In this document: positions 1 through 5,653 of the stretch, in pieces | Numbering within the stretch: position 1 is the stretch's first letter | Layout: every line of letters begins with the position of its first letter | Origin: Clostridiales bacterium | GTDB taxonomy: Bacteria; Bacillota; Clostridia; Christensenellales; Aristaeellaceae | Assembly (NCBI GenBank): GCA_004556985.1 | Contig: SFFC01000090.1 | Coordinates: 1-13,224 of the forward strand | Direction: 5' to 3' | DNA: 13,224 bases | Position numbers and translations under genes: made by a program | The notes under the pieces: generated by a model | Told to the model about the DNA's origin: nothing | The model's input: the letters and a program-made list of their open reading frames with translations, nothing else | Database searches by the model: none

Positions 1-596
1 TCCTTCGCGCCCGCGATGGTCTTCTCCACGGCGGTGGTCGTCGCGTCCTTCCACTCGTTGGCGTCCTGGAAGGCGGTCTTCGCCGCGTTCATGCCGCCCG
101 TCGCGCGGGAGGTGTTGCCGCCGGTGGAGCCGGTCTTCTCCACGACGATGACGCTCTCCACGCCGCAGTCAATCGCCTGCAGCGCCGCGGTCATGCCCGC
201 GCCGCCCGCGCCGACGATCACGATGTCGCACTCGGCGTCGCCGACCTCAACGGCCTCGGCCTCAACCAGGCCGGCGGCCTGCAGCGCGGCGGCGGTCGCC
301 TTGCGCACGGCGTCGCTGGTCACGGTCGCGCCCGCAATGCCGTCAATTTCAGCGCCCTGCGCCTCGACGATCTGCGCGGCATAGGTGCCGTCCTGGCAGG
401 CCTCGAAGCCGCCAAAGCCGGGGGTCTCGCCGTCGCCCTTGACCTCGGCCGCGGTGATCTTGCCATCCTCGACGGTCAGGGTCACGACGACCTCGCCGAT
501 GCCGTTTGCGGCGCCGGTGAAGGTCTCCGCGCACGCGCCGGCCGCCATCAGCAGCACCAGCAGCGCGCACAGCAGAATCGAACCAAGCTTTTTCAT
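1..596 (-). CDS. Secreted FMN/FAD flavoprotein reductase (fumarate/urocanate reductase-like), C-terminus beyond window
   Basis: The first 198 residues are visible; the rest lies beyond base 1. Residues 1-23 form a Sec signal peptide (MKK, a Leu-rich core, then ACA before ETF). Residues 24-110 are an FMN-binding domain of the NqrC/RnfG type. Its DGIAGAT motif at 85-91 fits the ApbE flavin-transferase site, so FMN is probably attached to Thr91; an Ala replaces the usual Ser. Residues 123-153 start an FAD-binding Rossmann fold (GAGGAG at 129-134, acidic end VVEK at 151-154), followed by STGGNTSRATGG at 157-168, typical of the succinate dehydrogenase/fumarate reductase flavoprotein family. Such exported flavoproteins reduce fumarate, urocanate or other enoates as terminal acceptors in anaerobes. 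The substrate cannot be told because the catalytic domain is cut off. The start is fixed by AAGGAGGAGC at 601-610, four bases upstream, and by a consensus promoter. Confidence 0.88.
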   Translation of the reverse strand, partial: MKKLGSILLCALLVLLMAAGACAETFTGAANGIGEVVVTLTVEDGKITAAEVKGDGETPGFGGFEACQDGTYAAQIVEAQGAEIDGIAGATVTSDAVRKATAAALQAAGLVEAEAVEVGDAECDIVIVGAGGAGMTAALQAIDCGVESVIVVEKTGSTGGNTSRATGGMNAAKTAFQDANEWKDATTTAVEKTIAGAK

Positions 597-627
597 AAAA
601 GCTCCTCCTTGTATCAGAGATAGACCT

Positions 628-656
628 ATTATAAAACTATGTGAATGTATTGTCAA
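628..656 (-). promoter_or_regulatory. Consensus sigma-A promoter of the flavoprotein reductase
   Basis: On the minus strand a perfect -35 box TTGACA (651-656) and a perfect -10 box TATAAT (628-633) are separated by exactly 17 bases (634-650). Transcription should begin near 621, giving a leader of about 25 bases that carries the AAGGAGGAGC ribosome site. The box pair lies 44 bases from the edge of the tandem repeat array. No operator-like dyad overlaps it, so expression may be high unless control comes from the array. Confidence 0.85.
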
Positions 657-700
657 TGATGGAGAGAGATTTCCCGTTTTCGAAAATGTTTTCTGTATTT

Positions 701-988
701 ACTCTGAAAGTCTCTCTGCAAAGCTTCGGACTCAGCCTCAAAGCCATGGGACTTGCATCCCTTGGTCGGAAATGCAACCGGCATCATGCCGGTTTTACTC
801 TGAAAGTCTCTCTGCAAAGCTCCGGTCTCGGGCACAAAGCAGCTGGACTTATGTCACTTCGTCGGAAATGCCACCGGCATCATGCCGGTTTTACTCTGAA
901 AGTCTCTCTGCAAAGCTTCGGACTCGGCCTCAAAGCCATGGGACTTGCATCGCTTGGTCGGAAATGCAACCGGCATCATGCCGGTTTT
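701..988. repeat. Three tandem copies of a 96-base repeat
   Basis: The units are 701-796, 797-892 and 893-988, each exactly 96 bases. Each begins with ACTCTGAAAG and ends with the palindrome ccggcatcatgccgg followed by TTTT on the plus strand. By hand alignment, units 1 and 3 differ at 2 positions, while unit 2 differs from unit 3 at about 14. A fourth, ungapped relative lies at 2621-2712 in the opposite orientation. Because 96 is divisible by 3, frames across the array stay open and give repetitive peptides (for example a frame ending MQPASCRF in two units). The mismatches to the fourth copy show no excess at third codon positions, so coding is unlikely. I do not recognise the family. It resembles a REP/BIME-like or small mobile non-coding repeat. 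Confidence 0.93.
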
Positions 989-1011
989 GAGACAATCTCC
1001 GCACGCAGACA

Positions 1012-1041
1012 AGGGGCCGCTGCATCCTTGCAGCGGCCCCT
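1012..1041 (-). terminator. Long GC-rich hairpin downstream of the TetR gene
   Basis: AGGGGCCGCTGCA (1012-1024) pairs perfectly with 1029-1041, giving a 13 bp stem with a TCCT loop. In the minus direction it lies about 120 bases after the TetR stop and is followed by TTGTCTG, a poor U-tract. It probably ends the TetR transcript and insulates the flavoprotein promoter, but as an intrinsic terminator it is imperfect. Confidence 0.5.
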
Positions 1042-1072
1042 GCCGTGTGAAGAGAGAGAGGGAATATCCTTG

Positions 1073-1137
1073 TATGTCAAAGGGGCTTTCACCCTGGCTG
1101 CGCCATAAACATCTATGTCAAAGGGGCTTTCACCCTG
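1073..1137. repeat. Exact 24-base direct repeat, two copies
   Basis: The same 24 bases occur at 1073-1096 and 1114-1137 with a 17-base spacer (period 41). On the minus strand each copy contains CAGGGTGAAAGCCCC followed by TTTGACATA, which resembles a -35 box, but no -10 box stands at the right distance. The copies sit between the TetR stop codon (1163) and the hairpin at 1012-1041. Their function is unknown. They may be a small local duplication or part of another dispersed family. Confidence 0.8.
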
Positions 1138-1162
1138 AATGCGGCGCTCCTGTCTGGGCGGT

Positions 1163-1732
1163 TTACGCCGCCTCGCGCTTGAGTCCGAAGAGCCGGGCAA
1201 GCATGTCGCGCACGTCGTCCATGGTCGTCTCGCCCTTGCGGGCGGTCATCAGGATGCCGTAAAGCCCGATGTTCACGATCCTGTGCGCGGCCGCCTCGCT
1301 GCCGCCGCGTTCGCGCAGCGCCTGCGCGGCAATGCGCTCCAGCGCGGGCGCCATGTGCGCGACCATCCGGTCGCAGGTGTCCATATACAGCGCCGCATGC
1401 TGGGGCAGGCAGAGATCCCGCGTCAGCGGCGCCGTGAAGCACTGCTGCCAAGCCTCATGCCCCAGCAGCGCGTCGAATTTCTCCTCCGCCGTGCCGCTTC
1501 CGTCCGCGATCTGCTCCGCGACGGAGCCCAGATAGCTGCAATAGCCCTCGACGACGGCCTTCACCATGTCGTCCTTCGTCGTGAAATAGTAGTAGAACAG
1601 GCCCTTGGCCACGTCCACCGCCGAGACGATCTCCGCCACGGAGGTTCTGACAAAGCCCTGCTCGGCAAAGAGCTTTGATGCGGCGGCCACCATTTCCGCC
1701 TTGCGTTCCTCGGGTTTCTTGACGACGCGCAT
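1163..1732 (-). CDS. TetR/AcrR-family transcriptional regulator
   Basis: This is a 189-residue protein. The N-terminal TetR DNA-binding domain covers about residues 8-56: an amphipathic first helix (AEMVAAASKLFAEQGF), then the helix-turn-helix TSVAEIVSAVDVAKGLFYYYF at about 30-50, and the family's usual KDDMV. The C-terminal half (60-189) is helical and binds an unknown ligand. The start at 1732 is chosen because AAGGAGG (1741-1747) lies eight bases upstream. An upstream ATG at 1858 in the same frame would add 42 residues unlike any TetR leader and would overlap the promoter. The gene stands alone, with a promoter at 1807-1835 and a hairpin after it. It faces the same way as the secreted flavoprotein gene, which starts 566 bases downstream. 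TetR proteins often control themselves and a neighbour, but no matching operator pair was found, so the target is unknown. Confidence 0.93.
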   Translation of the reverse strand: MRVVKKPEERKAEMVAAASKLFAEQGFVRTSVAEIVSAVDVAKGLFYYYFTTKDDMVKAVVEGYCSYLGSVAEQIADGSGTAEEKFDALLGHEAWQQCFTAPLTRDLCLPQHAALYMDTCDRMVAHMAPALERIAAQALRERGGSEAAAHRIVNIGLYGILMTARKGETTMDDVRDMLARLFGLKREAA

Positions 1733-1806
1733 CGCTGATTCCTCCTTGTGATCCTCCGGCGGGGCTCCGGCCCCGGCGTGTCTGTGTGCTTCGTTTGAAT
1801 GTCTGC

Positions 1807-1835
1807 ATTGTACCATCCGCCCCAAGCCCCCGCAA
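1807..1835 (-). promoter_or_regulatory. Probable promoter of the TetR gene
   Basis: The minus strand shows TTGCGG (1830-1835), 17 bases, then TACAAT (1807-1812). The -10 box is one base off consensus; the -35 keeps only TTG. The leader of about 65 bases carries a short GC hairpin (GGGGC/GCCCC, 1760-1775) before the AAGGAGG ribosome site at 1741-1747. Confidence 0.5.
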
Positions 1836-1892
1836 CAGGAAACCGCCCAACGATACAACGCGCCTGCCTCAAATGTCAGTTTTTCCGTTTCT

Positions 1893-1907
1893 TCTCATAC
1901 TGTGAGA
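1893..1907. promoter_or_regulatory. Small dyad upstream of the TetR promoter
   Basis: TCTCA-TACTG-TGAGA is a perfect 5+5 inverted repeat. It lies about 60 bases upstream of the TetR -35 box and 18 bases after the stop of the BofC-like gene. It could be a TetR autoregulatory operator or a weak hairpin after the upstream gene. It lacks a U-tract and is short enough to arise by chance. Confidence 0.25.
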
Positions 1908-1925
1908 TAATTCCCTGCGGCGGCG

Positions 1926-2525
1926 TCAGCTGCTCAGGCTCTCCAGATAGCCCTCCAGCGCCTGCACGTCGTCAAACACAAGCCCGTCCGCGAGCAGCTG
2001 TGCCCTGTCCTCCTGGGGCGCGAGGGCGAGCGGCACGTCGCTGCCGCGCACGGCGGTGAGCGCCTCGCCCGTCGTGTTCTGCATGACCTGGAGCATGCCG
2101 TCCTCCCCGGCGCGCAGCACCCAGTGCAGCGGGCAGGGAATGCCAAGGCTCCGGGAGACGTCGACCTCCGAGGCGGAAAAGCCCGTGACCGCCGCGCCCG
2201 GGATCACGTCCCCGATCTCCTTTTCAAGCGCCTGGCGGCTCAGCCCGACGAGCGCGGCGGGCAGCGCGACGCGATGCTGCACGCTGTGGCCGCAGGGGGC
2301 GTAGCAGAGCGTCTGATGGAGCATGCAACCGGAGGCCGTGCGCTCGGAGAGATCCGCGCCCGCAGGCACGCCCAAAAGCGCCTCCGGCGTCGGCCCGGCG
2401 GCGCGCAGCGCGGGATCGTCATCCTCCGGGGCGTCGGCGCTCACGGGGAACAGGCACAAAAGCGCGGCCAGCACGGCCGCCAGCACAAAAAGCCCATAGG
2501 GGCGGCGAAAAAACGCGGAAAACAA
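1926..2525 (-). CDS. BofC-like exported or membrane-anchored protein, probable TTG start
   Basis: Starting at TTG 2525 the product has 199 residues. Residues 10-30 are one hydrophobic segment after RR, a signal or anchor, followed by an acidic linker. The outer part shows a Cys-rich CYAPCGH motif at 74-80, the PAALVG segment at 89-94, CPLHWVLRAGEDG at 131-143, and a C-terminal block with PQED (170-173), DG (180-181) and LEGYLESL. This order matches BofC and related clostridial proteins with a BofC C-terminal domain. In Bacillus, BofC is a forespore protein that restrains the SpoIVB protease in the sigma-K checkpoint. The role here is inferred. Start choice: AAAGGAG followed by GAGGGG lies just upstream of the TTG. 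The only upstream in-frame ATG (2627) falls inside a dispersed repeat and is rejected. No promoter was recognised. The assignment is by motif pattern only. Confidence 0.72.
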   Translation of the reverse strand: MFSAFFRRPYGLFVLAAVLAALLCLFPVSADAPEDDDPALRAAGPTPEALLGVPAGADLSERTASGCMLHQTLCYAPCGHSVQHRVALPAALVGLSRQALEKEIGDVIPGAAVTGFSASEVDVSRSLGIPCPLHWVLRAGEDGMLQVMQNTTGEALTAVRGSDVPLALAPQEDRAQLLADGLVFDDVQALEGYLESLSS

Positions 2526-2620
2526 AATCCCCTCATCTCCTTTTGCAGACAGTGTTTGCCGTTTGCACAAAAGACATGAGGGGGAGATTTTGGTTTTGGA
2601 GGGAGCCGCTTTTTGCCAAA
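2526..2620. other. Spacer upstream of the BofC-like gene
   Basis: This AT-richer spacer lies between the TTG start and the single-copy repeat. It contains the ribosome-site material AAAAGGAG at about 2537-2544 (minus strand). No convincing -35/-10 pair was found, so the gene may depend on readthrough from rsmG or on a sporulation-type promoter that I cannot identify. Confidence 0.4.
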
Positions 2621-2712
2621 CCGGCATGATGCCGGCTGCATCTGCGACGAATTGTTATAAATTCCATTGCTTTGCGACCGAGGCCGAAGCTTTTTGGAAG
2701 GATTTACAGAGT
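2621..2712 (-). repeat. Fourth, dispersed copy of the 96-base repeat, inverted
   Basis: Read on the minus strand from 2712, this aligns without any gap to the 893-988 unit. I count 70 identities in 92 positions. Both ends are best kept: ACTCTG at one end and the 15-base palindrome ccggcatcatgccgg at the other. The middle shares AAGCTTCGG, CAAAGC and TCG blocks. It is closer in places to the divergent middle tandem unit, with shared TTAT and TTCGTCG. It lies in the spacer between rsmG and the BofC-like gene. Confidence 0.88.
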
Positions 2713-2717
2713 ATAAG

Positions 2718-2736
2718 CCCTCCCCTTTGGGGAGGG
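2718..2736 (-). other. Perfect 8 bp hairpin after rsmG, possible transcript end
   Basis: CCCTCCCC (2718-2725) and GGGGAGGG (2729-2736) enclose a TTT loop. In the minus direction it comes 33 bases after the rsmG stop and is followed by CTTATACT, not a U-run. It may protect or end the operon transcript. It abuts the dispersed repeat copy (2621-2712) by five bases and may belong to the same composite element, together with the imperfect hairpin at 2738-2752. Confidence 0.5.
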
Positions 2737-2769
2737 TGGTTCCGAAGAAACCGGGTGAGGTTTCCTCGC

Positions 2770-3489
2770 TCACATCCCCAGCGGCTTCTTGCCGGGCGTG
2801 CCGGCCTTGCGCGGATAGGCCTTCGGCGTCCTGCCGGTCTTGTCCGTCAGCAGCAGCACATGCTGCCAGTCGCCCCGCCCCGGAACGGGCGCGGGCACGA
2901 CGCCGCGCACCGTGCCGCCCAGCACAAAGGCCGCGCGGCGGGCGGCGGTCAGCTCCTCCTGCACGCCGGGGCCCTTCCAGGCGATGGCGAGGCCGCCCTC
3001 GCGCAAAAACGGCAGCGTCAGCTCCTCAAGCACGGCGGCGTTGGCCACGGCGCGGGAGACCGCCGCGTCGTAGGCCTCGCGATGCTCCGGCAGGCGCGCG
3101 GCGTCCTCCGCGCGCGCGTGCAGCGTCTGCGCCGTCAAGCCCAGCCGGGACAGTGCCTCCTGCAGAAAGCCGATGCGCTTTTGCAGCGCATCCAGAAACG
3201 TCATCCGCAGGTCTGGCCGCAGGATCAAAAGCGGCATGCCCGGAAACCCCGCGCCCGTGCCCACGTCGATCACGCGGGCCTGCTGCGCGAGCAGCCCCTG
3301 CGCCAGCGGCGCGGCGCTGTCCAGGTCGTGCCGGTCGACGCGCTCGTCCTCGTCAAGCACGGCGGTCAGATCCATCCGCGCGTTGTATTCGTCCAGAATG
3401 GCGTGGAACGCCTCGAAGCGCTCGATGGCGGTTTGGTCAAAGGCGACGCTCATCGCCGTGAGCCCGCCCGCAAGTCTTTCCCTGTTCAT
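2770..3489 (-). CDS. rsmG: 16S rRNA (guanine(527)-N7)-methyltransferase RsmG (GidB)
   Basis: The 239-residue product has the family's usual length. It transfers methyl from S-adenosylmethionine to N7 of G527 in 16S rRNA; loss of this enzyme causes low-level streptomycin resistance in several bacteria. Visible hallmarks are YNARMDLTAV at about 35-44, the RHDLDS segment at 53-58 (usual form KHFLDS), SAM motif I VIDVGTGAGFPGMPL at 73-87, and the acidic strand TFLDALQKRIGFL with KR at 104-105. AVSRAVAN lies further on. The start at 3489 is chosen because its ATG overlaps the upstream stop as ATGA and gives the expected N-terminus; upstream frames only read through the neighbour. There is no strong ribosome site, which fits coupling. 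In many Firmicutes rsmG follows mnmG; here it ends an operon with glycosyltransferases and a pseudouridine synthase. Confidence 0.96.
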   Translation of the reverse strand: MNRERLAGGLTAMSVAFDQTAIERFEAFHAILDEYNARMDLTAVLDEDERVDRHDLDSAAPLAQGLLAQQARVIDVGTGAGFPGMPLLILRPDLRMTFLDALQKRIGFLQEALSRLGLTAQTLHARAEDAARLPEHREAYDAAVSRAVANAAVLEELTLPFLREGGLAIAWKGPGVQEELTAARRAAFVLGGTVRGVVPAPVPGRGDWQHVLLLTDKTGRTPKAYPRKAGTPGKKPLGM

Positions 3490-4076
3490 TCCATGCTCTC
3501 GAGCCAGAATTTGATCCAGCTCAGACCCTCCCTCAGGTGGTTTTTGATGAAGTATTCGGGCTTGGAGGGGCTCCCCTTGCCCGTCGCCTCGATGCCGGTC
3601 TGCGCGCACAGGCGCAGCGCCCGCGCGACGTGGTAGTCGCTTGTGACGATCAACGCGCGCGTCAGCCCCCTGTGCTCCATGATCGCCTTCGCGTACTCAA
3701 GGTTCTGGCGCGTGTTGAAGGAGGCCGTCTCCGCGACGACATCCTCCTCGCGCACGCCCTGCGCGATCAGCCAGTCGCGCATGACGTCGCCCTCGGCGCG
3801 CGGCTCGTTGCTCCCCTGCGCGCCGCAGACGATGATCGTCTGCCGCTTCTCCTGATAGACCTCCAGCGCGGCGGTCATCCGCCGGCGCAGCGCCTCGGAG
3901 GGCGTGCCGTCCTCCTTGACCTGCGCGCCCAGCACGATGATCACGTCGGATTCCTGCCGCTCAGGCAGGTGGGTCTCCCTGTAATAGACAAAGCCGATCA
4001 GCCCCGCGCAGAACAGCGCGGCGATCAGCGCGAGCGCCAAAACCGCCATCAGCAGCCTCCTCGCCAGGGTCGTCAT
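3486..4076 (-). CDS. YdcF/SanA-like DUF218 membrane protein
   Basis: The product has 196 residues. Residues 6-31 form one membrane segment, after which the protein should lie outside the cell or in the wall space. The DUF218 domain follows: SDVIIVLGAQVKEDG (about 43-57), RRRMTAALEVY, TIIVCGAQGSNEPRAEGDVM, then ASFNTRQNLEYAKAIM and the conserved TSDYHVARAL. Proteins of this family (SanA, YdcF, ElyC) are linked to envelope integrity and lipid-carrier or peptidoglycan handling; their reaction is not settled. The ATG at 4076 overlaps the glycosyltransferase stop as ATGA and has AAAAAGGAG ten bases upstream. An alternative ATG at 4085 would leave only one base after that ribosome site. The stop overlaps rsmG in the same way. 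Its place after two glycosyltransferases suggests an envelope glycan role. Confidence 0.9.
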   Translation of the reverse strand: MTTLARRLLMAVLALALIAALFCAGLIGFVYYRETHLPERQESDVIIVLGAQVKEDGTPSEALRRRMTAALEVYQEKRQTIIVCGAQGSNEPRAEGDVMRDWLIAQGVREEDVVAETASFNTRQNLEYAKAIMEHRGLTRALIVTSDYHVARALRLCAQTGIEATGKGSPSKPEYFIKNHLREGLSWIKFWLESME

Positions 4077-5653
4077 GGTTGACATGCTCCTTTTTCCGGC
4101 CTCATGCCGGGATGTGGTTCTTCTGCCGCCGCGCCGCCTATCCCGCGTCTTTGCCGCGCGGGCGGCTCCAGCAGCGCCGCTGCGCACAGCAGCAGCATTT
4201 CAAACTGGAAGAAGTAGCGCGCGCGCGTCTCCCACATGCTCAGGAAGAGAAACGCGCCCAGCAGCGCGATCATGACCGCCGCCGCCCGGGTGTCCTTCCT
4301 GCGCACGGCCTGGGCGCAGGCAGCGCAGGCGAGCAGCAGCTGCGCGCAGAAAAGCGCCGTCGTCAGATGGTAATACGCGCCATAGAGCGCGCCGCCCTCG
4401 AAGATGACCTGCTTGACGGGGTTGTCCGGCTCGTGCGCGTCCGCCTCGATGATCTCGTTGAGCAGGAAGGCGCCGTTGCCGAAGGTCGAGAGGTTCTTGC
4501 GCGAGAGCAGGCTCAGCAGCCGCGAGGGATAGCGCACATAGTAGATCCTGTCGATGACCTCCTCAAGCAGCGCCGCGTCGCGCGCATCCGGATCCTCAAA
4601 GGAGGTCGAGAAGAGCAGCCAGCCGCCGCTCCCGTACTGTCCGTAGCCCTCGTCCTCCTGCACGGGCAGGCCCATCGCGATATAATGCAGCTTGGGCAGC
4701 TCGTTCTGCTCAAGCTGCTCATCGCTCAGATGGCGCGCCGTCTCGGCGTCCATTCCCGCGCCGCCCGCGGCGAACGCAAAGGCGAGCGCGAGCGCGCAGG
4801 CGGCCGTCAGCCGCGGCCGCTTTTGCAGCAGCAGCGCGATCAGGCAGGCGATCGCCGCGATGATCGAGGTGAAGCGCAGCTGCGCGCCCACAAACGACGA
4901 CGCCGCGAACGCGAGCGCAAAGAGCGCGCGGCCCCTGCGCGAATCCGCCTCCCGCGCGCGCACGGCGCACAGCACGATCACCGGCGGGAACGCCAGCGAA
5001 AACGCGTCGGTATACAGCTCCGAGGACGCATACAGAAACGGCAGGCAGGAGCCAAAGAGCAGCAGCACGCGCAGCTCGGCGCACGCGCCGCCCAGACGCC
5101 GGCACAGCCGCGCGCTGGAAAGCAGCCCCAGCGAAAAGAGCAGCGAGACGACGAAGACCGACGGCAGAAAGCTGTCCGTCACGCCGAGCAGGCGGCAAAC
5201 GCGCAGGATCGCCGCGAACGCGTAGACGAGACCGAGGTTATGCGGATAGCGCGAAAAATAGACGACGGAGCGCTCGTTCTGCGCAAACGTGCCCTGCTCG
5301 ACGATCAGCCGCGCCGCCGTCACGCATTGCTCCAGGTCGGTCTTGGGCGTGTAGCGCAGCGCGCAGGCAAGCCCCATCTGCACAATCAGGTAAAAGAGCG
5401 CCGCGGCCGCGAGACACATGCGCTCCCGTCGCACAAACGCCGCCTCCAGCCGCGCGGCTCCCCGCAGCGCCGCCAGCAGCAACAGCAGGCACAGCGCCGT
5501 CAGCAGCAACAGCAGCAGCCGGTTCCTGTCGTAGAGCGGCCAGGGAGAGAGCAGCGTGTTGAGCACCGTGAACAGATAGCAGGGGATCATCAGCGCCATG
5601 CCCACAAGCAGGAGCGCGCGCATCCATCCGCCGCGCGGGCGGGAAAGCCTCAT
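4073..5653 (-). CDS. Polytopic GT-C-type membrane glycosyltransferase (second of pair)
   Basis: This is a 526-residue protein with about ten or more hydrophobic segments spread from residue 12 to 500. The first large outer loop holds the acidic motif TDLEQ at 105-109, followed by NERSVVYFSRYPHNLGLVY at about 126-144. This pattern of an acidic motif then a YPHN stretch is typical of GT-C enzymes that use polyprenyl-phosphate sugars. A large soluble loop at about 300-400 (SDEQLEQNELPKLHY, GYGQYGSGGW) likely helps bind the acceptor. Such enzymes add sugars to lipid-linked glycans, wall polymers or proteins outside the membrane; donor and acceptor are unknown here. The start overlaps the preceding glycosyltransferase stop as ATGA, with AAGGGGGCGGG upstream. 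The last 30 residues are hydrophilic and poorly conserved in appearance. Confidence 0.85.
   Translation of the reverse strand: MRLSRPRGGWMRALLLVGMALMIPCYLFTVLNTLLSPWPLYDRNRLLLLLLTALCLLLLLAALRGAARLEAAFVRRERMCLAAAALFYLIVQMGLACALRYTPKTDLEQCVTAARLIVEQGTFAQNERSVVYFSRYPHNLGLVYAFAAILRVCRLLGVTDSFLPSVFVVSLLFSLGLLSSARLCRRLGGACAELRVLLLFGSCLPFLYASSELYTDAFSLAFPPVIVLCAVRAREADSRRGRALFALAFAASSFVGAQLRFTSIIAAIACLIALLLQKRPRLTAACALALAFAFAAGGAGMDAETARHLSDEQLEQNELPKLHYIAMGLPVQEDEGYGQYGSGGWLLFSTSFEDPDARDAALLEEVIDRIYYVRYPSRLLSLLSRKNLSTFGNGAFLLNEIIEADAHEPDNPVKQVIFEGGALYGAYYHLTTALFCAQLLLACAACAQAVRRKDTRAAAVMIALLGAFLFLSMWETRARYFFQFEMLLLCAAALLEPPARQRRGIGGAAAEEPHPGMRPEKGACQP

Noticed and set aside
701..988. CRISPR array
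   Set aside because: The whole 96-base unit repeats with no short-repeat and unique-spacer alternation, and no cas gene is present.
641..1108. A plus-strand repeat protein with units ending KCNRHHAGF
   Set aside because: The frame is open only because the repeat is 96 bases long. The fourth copy has a stop (TAA) in this frame, and there is no ribosome site.
597..1162. tRNA, riboswitch or small known RNA in the large left spacer
   Set aside because: No cloverleaf, CCA end or known riboswitch core was found; the content is explained by the promoter, repeats and hairpin.
2526..2627. Upstream ATG (2627) as the start of the BofC-like protein
   Set aside because: That ATG is part of the dispersed repeat palindrome, has no ribosome site, and would put 34 unrelated residues before the membrane segment.
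4096..4110. ccggcctcatgccgg, similar to the palindrome of the 96-base repeat
   Set aside because: It lies within coding sequence, the flanks do not match the repeat, and only the GC stem is shared; likely chance.
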